Part shown: positions 9,472 to 21,494 of the stretch, in pieces
Numbering within the stretch: the stretch's first letter is position 1
Layout of the letters: every line of letters starts with the position of its first letter
Source of the DNA: Gymnopilus junonius
Lineage: Eukaryota > Basidiomycota > Agaricomycetes > Agaricales > Galerinaceae
Length of the DNA stretch: 27,157 nt
Assembly: GCA_015501075.1 (NCBI GenBank)
Contig: JADNYJ010000428.1
Location: 1-27,157, forward strand
Direction: 5' to 3'
Made by a program: the position numbers and the translations under genes
Notes under the pieces: model-generated
Databases searched by the model: none
Seen by the model: only the letters and a program-made list of their open reading frames with translations
What the model was told of the DNA's origin: nothing

Positions 9472-11942
9472 GATGTTTCGCTGTTTCGCTGTTTTGCAGT
9501 CTACGTAACATAGGTCTGACCAATCGCAAGGGTTTCTCTAAAAAGTGATGTGTGGCTTCTCCGATATTCGACCCCGTAGGTAGGTATTGATTTAGGCTCG
9601 CAAGCTCGGTTATTACTGAGGTCCGCACAGTCTAATATTGTTTTTCCTGGGAAGTCACTAATAAAAGGCTCCTACCTTATAGGTTTTCCCGAAATCATCG
9701 TCGGACTGCCAGAATCGCTCGAAAACTGCCTGTAGCCCTTGGCTGCTCACGTGTTGAGTATATAATTTCGAAGGATCCAGTAAATTTTCACCTGGGTAGT
9801 CAATGTATATTCAAGATAGTTTCCTTTTTTCGATTTGTCTTACGGCTTTTCGGATGTAGGATTTGCGAGTTGTTTCAAGAACGAGTGTTACATAGGTGTG
9901 TCGGCTACCCCAGATCTTGCTGACCACGGGCTCCGCGTTTTATCCGGGCAAGTGTATTGAAGGATATTATCTTGTCACTTTGAGGTATTTGATGGTGCAC
10001 ATTTATCTAGATGCATTTCTCCGATGACTATCGATGTTCAAATAATGTCGCTCGGTTTGATCGCGGAGATCAGATATAGAGATGGCAAGCCTGCATGGAT
10101 CCCATATTACTGGATCAGGTCATGCCTTCGACTTTCCTGGTGCCACCGACCGGAAAAGACAATCAAAGCCGTCATCAATCGGATTTCCCCACAAAGAGCC
10201 AATTCTGGTGACTGCTTGTATTCTGAAAATATCTTAGGTTCTATGGTCGTCTACGTTATAGTGGCTTATTTCCCCGCAAGCGCGCTACTTCTGCGTGCTT
10301 AAATCCACCTCTCCCGGAGATTTTCCGTCTTCCAACTTCTTTACTTGTGATTTACGATACTTGATACGATTTCAGGTCAGTTATACTTTATCCATGGCGT
10401 CTGTACATTGCGTCGACAAGGAAGCCAAGCTTGAGCCAATTGCGGCTTATCTTGATGCGGTCGGTTTTCCGACCTACCACCCTCGGCTTTCAAGACCTCG
10501 TTAGCTTGCTCTGATCCTCAGGCTGTCTACGAGCAACTACATGGACATGCAGAAGTATGGTATCCCTGTGACGAGCTGCTCAGGTTGGTCTTGCATAGAA
10601 ACAGATCCACGCATACAAAATTCTGAATACTCGTACAATGCGTCCTGGCCTGAAGACCTTAGCGGCTAATCAACTTGGGCATCACTCCAATTAACCATTT
10701 GGGTATTAACTTGGACCTCAGGCTATATTCAAAGTGGATAAAGGGGAAAACTCGGTAGCACACAAGGCTTTATTACCCATGACTCTTTGGAAGCAGCCTT
10801 CGGATACTCATTCAAATTGAAGCATCTGCCCCGAGTTCACCCTGTAACAATCTCTTTTAGGACGTCTCGGTAAAGATCTTATGCAAGTTTTATAGAGTTT
10901 ATTTGGCCTTGATTTTATTAGTTTTTTCCATGGCCAGATGGGGCGGTCGACGTCGAAAAAAATTAATCATGTATGAAAGCGAGTCAGGAAGAAGCAGGTT
11001 CGTGCCCTTTGCTTTTATTATGTTTCTAATGTCTTTTTGGCCTCCAATTCTTTTGCGTTGTGTGAGCACCTCAGGTTATTCGGAATTAGGTGCATCGCTA
11101 TGTCGTTGTACATGTAACAGAGTCAACGATTGCGCAGAGTGTGTGCATACTCGGACTCAATTCGGGCTTGTTAATTTGAAATTCGGCAACTGCTCTTGGG
11201 TCCACTAACAAGAGTCCACTCAGAAACGGGTCAGGTCTTTGACATAATTCTGCTTGACTTCAGTCCTTGGTCACACATTCGTTGCGCCTATCCTGATTTG
11301 CAGAAGAAATTCTACATATACAAAAATTGTGCTATTATCCAACTTCAAAGCCGATGCATTTATCACCACAGACTATCGCCGAGCGACCTGTCCATTCAAC
11401 ATTGGCAAGTACAAATGCACGTAGAGGCCAAGTCAGGGTTGTGGACATGCGAAACCTAAGTCCGCCAAGCTTTGCTCTCCAGATGGAGAAATGTACTCGC
11501 ACGCGCCACACTTGACTTTCTTTCGGATCAGACGCAGACGTTCGGCAACCTGAATTAGTACCGCGCGCGGGTGCAATACCTCAACGTTGCAACAACTTTC
11601 ATCTCACAGTACAAGTCTTGCTAACCTCCAGATAGCGACACGTTCAATAGGAAACAGAACAGCAATAATATCTTCGCAGAGTGTCATAAACTCATCCACC
11701 GAGAATAGTTGCTAGGAGCGGACCACATCATCTGTCTCCTGAATAGCTAACCCGAGCCCCATTCTTCTCTACCATTCTGGACATCAGACCCCTAGACCCT
11801 ACCCAGTCTCCTAATCATCTGTGTTATTTAGTGCGTGATTAAAAGAGCGCATGACCCCACACGTTCTCATTCTAGATGCCATAACCAGTCAGAAAAATCT
11901 TTGGGAAGGGCTTCGTAAAGCACAAGAATTAGGACAAGCGAG
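9472..11942. other. 2.5 kb region without a supportable gene
   Basis: The longest frames here (about 92 codons at 10024, 101 at 10903, 87 at 11196, 69 at 10295, all plus strand) have no recognisable domains and cannot be linked by consistent splicing. Given the indel rate in neighbouring genes, a real but frame-broken gene could hide here. Coding-like composition (CAGGT splice-like words, fewer stops) is somewhat suggestive between about 10020 and 10900. No tRNA, repeat or transposon ends were recognised. Confidence 0.5.
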
Positions 11943-14217
11943 ATGGATCCCACGTCGCCAGATAACAATGAAGCACAAAATCGTCCACTAGGACCTGAAT
12001 CAGAATTCGATTGCGTTGTCGTCGGTTCCGGTCACGCAGGGAGTTGTGCAGCGCTTGCTGCTATAGATGCCGATGCAAGAAAGGTGAGCAGCTGCATCAG
12101 TCATTCGCATTGTTGGAGCCCCCCTTCCACTCCTGTCCCTTGCTTCATTATCATGCCCGCATCGACGAAATCTCGGCATTTGTCGAATATACATTCCCTT
12201 CTTCTGAGGGGTGTAGCTGTGGCAGGCGGAGCAAGTCGAGGATGCTTTGGTGCTTATCCTTTTGCTTTGTTGCATAAGAGTGCATTGGTTACAATGTTAC
12301 ACGTCTTCTCCGTTTTCCGAGTCGGCTGGGACGGCCGGAACCTTTTTCATAAGTGCATGTATATGGCCATGTGGATGCGAACTTCTGTCTTACTTTTGCA
12401 CTTTTTTCTATGCCATGTTCTTCAATCATACTGACTATTCTTGTTGAATGCGATACTTGATGATGCATTATATCTATGGTCTTGTGGGATATGGTTCAAT
12501 GTGTGGAACGGCTAACATCATGGATGACTTCAATTAACTGGCGCCCCTATCATTATTCGTCTTCGTGTCATTACTGCCGGCTGGTCATTGCCTGTGCCGA
12601 CTCGTGGATCCAATATGATCTCAACTTTCTCCATTCAAAAAACTGCCTTCGCTAATGCCTATTGGGTCCGCTTCGTTGATCGGTCGCGTGGCGTCTCGTG
12701 GTATTTGCAGTGCTTATGATCGATAATGCCCCGAGGATTGGTTCGGTGGAAACGGATATTTCACTGCAGGGGCGCACCGCACTGTACACGCAGGACTGGA
12801 TGACCTACTTCCCCTTCTGGAGATGCCGCCATCCGCAAGTGAGGTAGAACGAATCGATGTAGCTGCCTACACAGCTGAGGACTTTGCCCATGATATTCAA
12901 CGGCTCGCATCGGGCAGGGCCGATGAGCAACTCGTAAAGGCTTTGGTGCAAAGCTCTAGAGAGACTATCAAGTGGTTGAGAGAGAGGGTTGGAGTGAATT
13001 TCACGCTCTCCTATAACCGTCAGGCATATGAGGTGAACGGAAGGATCGAGTTTTGGGGTGGAATGGCGTTAAGTGTGAAAGAGGGAGGCAAGGGATTGAT
13101 GGAATCTCATGCCAGAACGCTGAAAGAAGCAGGAGCGGAAATATGGTTTGAGGCGAAAGCTACAGGCTTGATTGTGAATAATGGAGAGGTTGGAGGTATT
13201 GTTCTCGAACGACGTGGTAAAAATGTCAGGATCAAGGCACGCTCGGTCGTTCTTGCTGCCGGAGGGTTCGAGGCCAGTCGCGAAATGAGAACTAAGTATT
13301 TGGGCAAAGAATGGGTTAACGCCAGAGTAAGTCTTAGTTTGACACGTCTGACGCGTGTTAAACCGTTACAGGTACGAGGAACACCATATAATACAGGCGA
13401 TGGGTTCACTCTTGCTCAGTCCGTAGGAGCGAAGATGGGTGGTGACTGGGCAGGATGCCATAGCACTGCATGGGACGCAAATACGTCTGTGGATTCAGGG
13501 GAAAGAGAGATGACAAACCAATACACTAAGTCTGGATACCCACTTGGCATCATGGTCAACGTGCACGGACGACGATTCGTTGATGAAGGAGAGGACTTCC
13601 GGAACTATACTTATGCAAAATTTGGCAGGGCAATTTTGCAGCAGCCAGGGGGTATGCATTTCAAATTTGGGACGCGAAGGTGTTGGACCACCTGAGGAAG
13701 GAGGAGTATGACGACGGTGTGGTAAAAAAGGCTTGGGCGCAGAGCATCGAGGAACTGGCAGATAAACTTGCTGGAGCAGAATGGGGATTGACGGATAAGC
13801 GTCAGCTTGTGGAGACCATTCAAGTGTTCAATGACGCGGTCAAGAGCAGCCCAAGACCAGAATGGAACCCTGCAATAAAGGATGGACGGTCGACCCAATC
13901 GCACGAGGCAAAGCTCACGATTCCGAATCAAATTGGCACTAACTATTGAAGAAGCACCCTTCATGGCTGTGAAAGTAGCTTGTGGGATCACGTTTACGTT
14001 TGGAGGACTGGCAATCGATCCACAGACAGCTGGAGTGATGTCAGGCGAGACGGGGAAGGCTATACCAGGACTATTCTGTACTGGAGAGATGGTAGGAGGA
14101 TTATTTTATGGTAATTACCCAGGAGGAAGTGGCTTGACAGCCGGGCCGTGTTTGGGCGCAAAGCTGGAAAAGGTGCAGGAGAAAGAATGGGACAGTGACG
14201 TCACAAGTGATCCATAG
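11943..14217 (+). CDS. FAD-binding fumarate reductase/tricarballylate dehydrogenase-like flavoprotein (five frame breaks)
   Basis: This is a flavoenzyme of the succinate dehydrogenase/fumarate reductase flavoprotein superfamily (FAD_binding_2), closest in layout to TcuA tricarballylate dehydrogenase. Exons: 11943-12083, 12711-13326 and 13372-14217, corrected to about 535 aa. The Rossmann motif VVVGSGHAGS lies at residues about 26-35. GGNGYFTAGAHRT follows the FAD-ribose strand, SVVLAAGGFEAS is mid-protein, and the C-terminal FAD cap is GGLFYGNYPGGSGLTAG. Missing bases: at the exon 2 border (12710-12711), the C-run 12729-12732, the G-run 13648-13652, AA 13926-13927 and GG 13935-13936. Intron 1 is about 627 nt, far longer than any other intron here. 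The substrate is uncertain: the fold and FAD sites are clear, but tricarballylate versus fumarate or another dicarboxylate or steroid-like substrate cannot be decided. Exon 2's exact start is the weakest call. Confidence 0.88.
12084..12710 (+). other. Unusually long intron 1 of the flavoprotein gene
   Basis: The donor GTGAGC follows codon 47 (AAG) at 12083, and the acceptor TTTGCAG ends at 12710. ORFs of 66-163 codons overlap this stretch on the plus strand, but none resembles the missing part of a flavoprotein. No terminal inverted repeat or target duplication marking an inserted element was found. Confidence 0.55.
14196..14203. promoter_or_regulatory. CRE palindrome TGACGTCA upstream of phospholipase D
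   Basis: A perfect CRE sits inside the last codons of the flavoprotein gene, 59-66 bp before the PLD start codon. If PLD has its own promoter it must overlap the upstream gene, and this is the only clear candidate element. Confidence 0.3.
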
Positions 14218-14221
14218 TACA

Positions 14222-14260
14222 ATGTTAGTCGCTTTGCTTCAGTTTAGATAGATGAATTGA
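14222..14260 (+). promoter_or_regulatory. Two back-to-back upstream ORFs before phospholipase D
   Basis: uORF1 (14222-14251) has ten codons including its TAG stop. Its stop is directly followed by ATG at 14252, opening the three-codon uORF2 ATG-AAT-TGA (14252-14260). One base later the PLD ATG begins at 14262. These two uORFs nearly fill the 44-nt space after the flavoprotein stop codon. Whether they lie on the PLD mRNA is unknown. Confidence 0.6.
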
Positions 14261-14261
14261 A

Positions 14262-17200
14262 ATGGCGACCAACGCCGACGACCTTCAGCAGGCTATCACA
14301 CAGCGGCAGGACACGCAAGATTCTGCAGAGACTGTCACACAGCAGCCTCATCATGTTCACTATCCAGACTTGCCCCAGCCTAGTTCAATGGAACACCCCT
14401 CCCACACCGTATCTCGCATGCCCGCCTTCAGGACTTCGCCAGATACGCCTTCTACCAGGACCGGTCCCCCTCGTTCACTTTCATTTGCATACAGCCTCCC
14501 CGGCTCTCCTTCGCTCGGCTCTCGACCATTTTCAGTTTCAGAAGACCCCCCTCGATACCTCTCTAATGGATGATACCAATTTTTCTTATGCAGGTGCTAA
14601 CACTGAGTTCCGTGGTGTTCTTGAAAAGTTATCTTTCCAGGACCAACTCGACCGCAAGGGTAAGCGACGTCAGACAGAGAGATTGACCTCGGATGACAGT
14701 TGGAACCTCAACCCTATGAGATGGTTCCAGGAGTCCCCAAAGGAAGAGAAACCCGCATGGACTTTCCAATGTCGCCTTCATTGGGCGCCAACCAACAACC
14801 CTCGGCACCTACTTCAGACAGTGAGCGGCCAGGCAGACCGTATGTGAGGAGCCAGATGGACGTTCCTCCTTCCTTCGTGTTCCTAAGCGTGGTGAATCCG
14901 CGAAAGCTCTCAGCCTCCTCTGAATTCCAGAAGTGGTGCTCTCCGCCGCGCATTTTCCGTTCCCCATTCCAGAAGAAGCTCGGTGTCCAAAGACAAGGAA
15001 AAATTAGAAGATAAAGAACCGACGACTGGTGTAGCAAAATGGGCCAAGCTGCGTTCACTGCTCCCTCATATTGTCTATCCAGACGAGTCTATTATTCCTG
15101 GCCCATCCGTGGTAACTTCTCAAGCAGTCAATATTACTGATGAGTTGATCACTGGAGGTCTGTCTACACTCATACTACGTTTATGGTTCGAGAGAGATGA
15201 GAAAGGGCATAGGAGAGTCCCGCTTCTTTTTCATCGCCTTCGCATTCGAGTCAGCGACAGCTTGCATCCTATGCACCAGACAAAATCCGTTTTTCGCATT
15301 GAGTGTGAATATGCCAATGGGGCCGTCCGATGGGTAGTATATCGTGAATTACGGGATTTTCTGTCCCTTCATGCACACTATACCGTTTCCAATGTCTATA
15401 ACCGGAACGTGGACAAAATGCCCGAGTTTCCTACCACCAGTCTACCCTACTTTAAATTCCTCAGCCGAGAGAAAGGTGGAAAGGTGGACAAGACAGACTT
15501 TGCGCGTCTTCAGCGTGAAGCTTTGGAAAATTATCTCATTGGGCTTATCCGTGCTGTGGTACGCTTTCATATCCACGAAGGTTCAATTATCCCAAGTTCT
15601 GATCAACGTCACAGATGTTCCATCCATCCTCTAATAGACTCGCTGGCTTTCTTGAGATCAGTGCTTTATCAACAGCATTGACAAAGACTGGTGGTGCTCA
15701 GTACAAAGCTGGTTACCTGAGGATTGAAGCCAATACAAATGGAGGGACCAGCTTTGGACGCAAGTCTGCCAGCTGGAAAGACCGAAAGGAGTCTAGATGG
15801 TGTGCCGTACACGAAAGTTACCTCGTGGTAGTTGAGGAGCCTGGAGAAGTAAGTCCCAGGCCTTCCCGAAAAAAACGAAAAGCATTAAATTTGTAATCTA
15901 GCTCACGATATGGGATGTATTTATGTTGGACCAGGATTTCAGGATTGAACGGCCAAAGCGATATTACCGCCAGGGCCTTGGAAATTTATTGCATGGTCAG
16001 GAGAAGACTGAAATCGAGAGACCACAGCAAAAACATGCTACTGACAGCGCGGAGCAGGAAAAAGAGCAAGATTCTCGCCATTCCCACCCTCCTTCTTTAA
16101 TGGCCAAAAATCACGACTCAGAGTGTACGTCAATAATATCTTCTATCAAGACCCAGCTGTCCAAAGTGTTTCATTTGGATGGCGATAGCGCATCCCCACA
16201 CTCCAATGCCAGTGCTCTCAGACGCGAAGGAAGCCAAAGTCACGGAGATGACGAGACAGACCAGAGTGCTTCGTCAATTGGGTCCCCTCTTCCTTCCAGG
16301 CCTCCCACCCCTATGCTTGATCCCTCAACAAATACAAACCCTATACATGAGGGACACCCTGACGAAGATCATGGAAATAAGGACCATGAGGGCTCTAAAA
16401 CAGAAAAGGCGAAGCAAGCTGCGAAGGTCTCGGGTGACGTCTCCAAGCACACCTTCTACATTGTGAATTCCCAAATGAGACTGAAGCTTTTCGCTAGGAA
16501 TGAGGTAAGTTAAGATTTTTTCTATTGACTTCCGATGATCTAATACTCCTTACAGCGACAAATGCTACAGTTTATTACTGCATTTGAAAAGACAGCTGCG
16601 ACGTCGCATTATACCGGCAGCAATCGTTTTGACAGTTTTGCACCGATTCGGCTGAATGTTGCTGCTCAATGGCTTGTGGACGGTGTGAGTGCCTTTTTTC
16701 AGACACTGTTACTATACTTTAGTGCGTACACAATAATGCTTCTATAGCGCGATTATTTTTGGAATCTTTCTCGAGCAATGCTCCTCGCAAAGGAGAGCAT
16801 CTACATCCACGACTGGTGGCTTTCTCCTGGTAAGCTTTAATTCATCCTTTACAAAACACCCTTATACTGACGTCTTGGCTTTCCTAATATCATATCTGCC
16901 CCTTTCGAACGGATCTATACCCCTATCCGTGCAACAGAGTTACAGATGCGGCGGCCCGAGAAAGACAAGTACCGCTTGGATAGGCTATTGGAGAGGAAGG
17001 CAAAGGAAGGAGTCAAGATCTATGTCATCCTTTAGTAAGTACCGCTTTTTCGCAGAAAATATTGTCCTTGCGGCTCATTACCTTCTTGCTCTGCAGTCAG
17101 GAGGTGTCGAATCGCACCACCCCAACAGATAGCAAGTACGTAGCTTATCTCAATGTGCCTCTTTTCACTTCCTTCAGCACTCCGCGTGGTGGACATCACA

Positions 17201-20200
17201 GCTGATGAATGTATCTTTGTCTATATTCAGTTATGCAAAGCAGCGTCTGATAGGCATGCATCCAAATGTTATGGTGCAAAGATCGCCATCACATTTCCAG
17301 ACGGGTACCTTCTACTGGGCTCATGTGGGGAATTGCGTTCTTTTATTACAATGCACGGAGCCTGACTCGTCATTGTTCTATTCTTATCCGAAATTCGCGG
17401 CTCCTCCAGCACGAGAAACTCTGTGTCATAGACCAGACCATCGCATTCATGGGCGGGTTAGACCTTTGTTTTGGGAGGTGATTATTGGTTCTATCTCTCG
17501 CTTGTGACGCGAACCTGCTAACTTCGGTTCGTTTCAGATGGGACACCCCTCAGCATGTTTTGACAGACGACACTGCAGGCACTGACAGGTCTGAAATATG
17601 GCCTGGTGTGTTCGATTCCACACGGATGAAGTGCAAAGACATGAACTAAATTCCGTGATTATTGACAGGAAAGGACTACAGCAACCCGCGTATGTCCGAC
17701 TTTTATAACTTACATAAACCTGAAGAGGACATGTATGACCGCACCAAGATCCCAAGGATGCCTTGGTACGTCGGATTTGGCCTCACACTCCTCCCGGCTT
17801 ACTTGAGCGCTTTGAAAGGCATGACGTCTCTATGCAGATAGAAGTGGGCAACCTGCAAGAGATCTAGCGCGTCACTTCGTTCAGCGGTGAGTTTCGGCGG
17901 TGTCATGCTGCGCATTACCCAAGGGCGTTCTAATATTGACATCGCCTCCATCTCCTTCCCCGATGTCAAAGATGGAACTATCTCCTGAGAATAAAGGTCC
18001 GTTCTAGTATCTAGCTGGCCGAAATGTTCGGTTCCTCTTTCATTTGTGTTGATTTTAGAACCATACGCGGGTCATGCCTTTTCTATTGCCGCCGTCAGAG
18101 TTCAGGCCAGGGGAGTTGACGCAAATGGGACTGACAGGAACTTGTGAGCTGCAAATATGCAGGTCGGCTGGTCCATGGTCCCTTGGCACCCCTAGCAGAA
18201 TAGAGCATTCGATTCAAAATGCATATTTGAAAGGTCCGTTTCATGCTATACTTGCCTCATTGCCACGTTTCTCATATAGACTCAATCGCATTGGTCCCTT
18301 CTGTCTTGGCACATCCTCCGCGGAATGCAGCTATCCAGATGTCGGAGCACTTTGTCTACATTGAGAACCAATTTTTTATCACATCGTAAGCCCCTTCCTT
18401 GACATCTGCCTTGTTATTGATTACCAAATATACTCTTATTTTATCCAACAGAACGGTGGTGAACGATGTCAAGATCGAGAATAAAATTGGAGACGCCATC
18501 GTTCATCGTATCCTTCGAGCACATCGCGACCGAACTCCGTGGATGTGTTGTATTTTAATTCCTGTCTTACCTGGCTTTACCTTTCCTATCGACCACAGCG
18601 ACGCTAGTGCTGTATGCTTATTTGATGCCTCCGATTCACTCGCAGAAGGTTCTAACGTAGGTCCTTAGATCCGGATAATCGTCGAATGCCAGAATAGGAC
18701 CATTTCACGAGGACCTCATTCTATCTTCTCTCGACTCCGGAAAGAAGGCATTAATGTAAGCGGAACTTTTTTTCTATTTGGTTCGTGCTAATGCAAGTTA
18801 TGATAGCCTGATGACCATATTTCTGTGTTTTCTCTTCGTAACTGGGCTAAGATGAGAGGCGATGTCCTGACCACTGAACAAGTGGGTCCTTCCTTACTAT
18901 TTCAAGCATTATTACTAAGTTTGGTCGTAGGTGTACATTCATGGCAAGGTGTGCATTGTGGATGACCGGCTGGCTATCATTGGTAGCGCCAATATCAATG
19001 AACGGTCACAAAGAGGCGACAGAGATTCGGAACTGGCAGCCGTAATAAGAGATACAGATATGATTGATAGGTAGGTGTGCCTTCTTTGATCCTCCTATCT
19101 TTGTGTTTCTTCTGTTCTCATGTCGTTCTCTTTTTTTTAGTACCATGGCAGGAAAGCCTTTCAAAGTAGGACGCTTTGCCCACACCCTGCGCATGCGACT
19201 AATGCGAGAGCATCTTGGAATCGATGTCGATGCATTGGACGAGGAAGATATCATGGCCCATCAGCCAGTCAAACCGGAGTATGAGCAAGACGTCTGGGAT
19301 CCCGATCAAGAGCAGGAATACGGAGAGGAAGGCGGTGTGACCTATATCAAGAAGTCTGAGCAAAAGTCGCGAACTGGTACTATGGCAGCCAATGCAATGG
19401 ATAGCATAAACCAAGGTTTGCAGTTCCCAACTCTAGGATTTTACAATCTGACGATCGCCTTTGGACAGCCGCCGATGCATGGGCAGAAGCATCTTCCAAC
19501 ACAACATCCAATGTCCTTCGGAAAGTCGGTCTCGTGCACGGTCAACCAGGACAAGATATTGGGGCGAAGACGTTAGAGGCCGAACGTAAAGATTATAATG
19601 AAGAAGGTCAACAATTAGATGGATTTGCAAGTTCTGTTGTACCTACTTTAGAAGAAATAACGCTCGAAGAGCGAAGACCATCCAAAGAAAAGGCTGATGA
19701 AGGTCGAGATACGCAGAACCATCGTGAGGATTCTCGTGATGAAGGTGACGCCGAAGAACACGTTCATGGTGGCGGCGCACATGAGCCTCGTTCCGAAGAC
19801 GGTGTGCTATTTGGGACACCAGCAGATGCACCATCTCCCGGCGTTGATAACAAACCTCGGTGCGGTCTCGGAAGGACGACACTGACGAAGAACAGCAAGC
19901 AGCGCCGGGCGCCAGGACATCAATCAGGGAGAACTTAGCGAACAGACCCGGAAAGAAGCACCATTGGACTGTCGTGACTGTCAAGCCCCGAGTCGAACCG
20001 GAGGACTTTGAAGATCCTTTATCGGAAAGCTTTTGGAAAGACATATGGGTAGCCAGTGCCATTCACAATGTCAGTGCTCGATGACTCCTATCTCAGCATA
20101 TTTTTACTGCAAACAGGTCAGACTGATCAAGCTCTGTCTCTTTCTTAGACGGAAATATACCGGAAGGTTTTCCATGCAGTGCCAGATGACCTTGTTACGA

Positions 20201-20791
20201 CTTGGAAGCAGTACAAGGAATTTGTAACGTGGCACGAGCGGTTGAGCAGGCCTGTAAAATTGTCGAGCTCATAAATGGATCTACCTTGAACTGACCGCCT
20301 TAACTCTAGACTCGTGGTAGCAATATTGGAGAGCCAGTAGCGCGCGTTCCATCGGAAACGAGTTACGGAGATGAAAATACGCAGGAATATGATGCTACCG
20401 ACTTGGCTTCTCAGACGACAAAGGAAGAAACAGACGATGCACCAACTACTCCATCATATGGCGGCGTCACGCCATCCTCTTCGAATGAAGGCTCTTCCAA
20501 ACAACGTCGGCACGCCAGAGGTTCGGACCCTTTCGAGAAATGGGAACGGGATGAAATGGAAAAACTATTGGAGCAGCTTAATGGGCAGCTGGGTAATCGT
20601 GATTTCTTATCCAACTCGCCTGTTGCCCTGACTAATGTTATGCAGTGGTCTACCCCCACCGATTTTTGGAAGGCGAAGACATTGCGAATAACTTCCTCTT
20701 CAATGCTGATAGGTTTGTTTTGACCAAACACCTCCCTAACTGACTTTTAACGTGTAGTTCCAGGTTGCTTCCTCTACCCATATACGATTAG
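14262..20791 (+). CDS. SPO14: Phospholipase D, PX-PH type (Spo14/PLD1 family; six frame breaks)
   Basis: It hydrolyses phosphatidylcholine to phosphatidic acid and choline on membranes, with PX and PH domains for phosphoinositide targeting. There are 25 exons, from 14262-15558 through 20764-20791, corrected to about 1651 aa (yeast Spo14 is 1683). PX begins near residue 300. A PH domain follows, interrupted by a Ser/Asp/His-rich insert (about 16010-16440). HKD1 is split by an intron (exons 17231-17324 and 17410-17477: HEKLCVIDQ, His about 860). HKD2 is in exon 18931-19070 (HGKVCIVDD, then GSANINERS, His about 1156). The C-terminus ends in [12 protein letters not shown] residues. Frame breaks: one extra C in 14546-14551, and missing bases near 14748, 14876, 14907-14911, 17846-17848 and 19859-19860. 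Start ATG 14262 is the only ATG that fits. A hAT MITE begins 54 bp after the stop. Confidence 0.96.
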
Positions 20792-20844
20792 GCCCACCAT
20801 TACGTGTTTATAACATCATTGTTTTATATACTTCTTCTCATGAG

Positions 20845-21494
20845 TAGGGCTGTCCACCGACGCCGTGATTACGGTTGACGGCTGCCGACATTCGGCTACC
20901 GTCACCGTTCCGTGAGCCTCGATGGAACTCTCATGTCGGTACGGCTACGGTACGGTAAACCAACCACGACGGCCGTAGAAACACGGCCGCTACGGCCGTA
21001 ATCGGCACTGCGACATTGAGTAAACTTAGGTGCAAATTTTCACTGATAAATGTTGATTTCATCACCTCCATTTGCCGATCAACTATTCGCAACATGATTT
21101 GGTGGCAAACCATCTGCAAAAGTGGCAAAATTCCCATATCACGGAAGTAAGTAATAGCCTCGTCAATCTGACATCATTTGACGAATGACTTTCACAACAA
21201 GCCATTTTTGCATTGTTTTTAGTGCCTATTCGAGGCTGAATATTTTCAAAATAGATAAATAGTAGGGCAGTAGTGAGTCCTCCTTGAATTAGATCACTAA
21301 AACTTACTAACCGATAACAAGGAGGAAGTCATAGACACTGTACGGCGTATACGGCCGTCGACGGCCGTTTTCTTACCGTGCCGTACCGTCGAGCATTACA
21401 AAAACTGACTTACGGTACGGTGACGGCTGCTCCGTCGCCGTAGGGTACCGTAATCTTACGGCCGTATGCCGTTACGGCGCGGTGGACACCCCTA
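20845..21494. mobile_element. Non-autonomous hAT-type MITE (650 bp)
   Basis: The left end TAGGGCTGTCCACCG and the inverted right end TAGGGGTGTCCACCG match at 14 of 15 bases. The element is flanked by identical 8-bp direct repeats CTCATGAG at 20837-20844 and 21495-21502. An 8-bp duplication with T at position 2 and A at position 7, plus TAGGG termini, are hallmarks of hAT elements. The ends are CpG-rich and carry five exact ACGGCCGT octamers (20969, 20992, 21351, 21361 and 21458) plus many TACGG/CCGTA words; the middle is AT-rich. No transposase ORF is present. The intact duplication suggests a fairly recent insertion, about 46 bp past the PLD stop codon. Confidence 0.88.

Noticed and set aside
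12000..12447. Several ORFs inside the flavoprotein's long intron
   Set aside because: They start inside exon 1 or the intron and carry no flavoprotein or other family signal.
15559..15614. Apparent frameshift in phospholipase D after LIRAV
   Set aside because: It is a normal 56-nt GT-AG intron; splicing joins LIRAV to [14 protein letters not shown] in frame.
16685..16747. Apparent frame mismatch around VDG/RDYFW in phospholipase D
   Set aside because: Using the GTGAGT donor at 16685 gives a clean phase-0 intron with no indel.
20931..21137. 68-codon minus-strand ORF within the hAT element
   Set aside because: No transposase similarity; it is a chance frame in a non-autonomous element.
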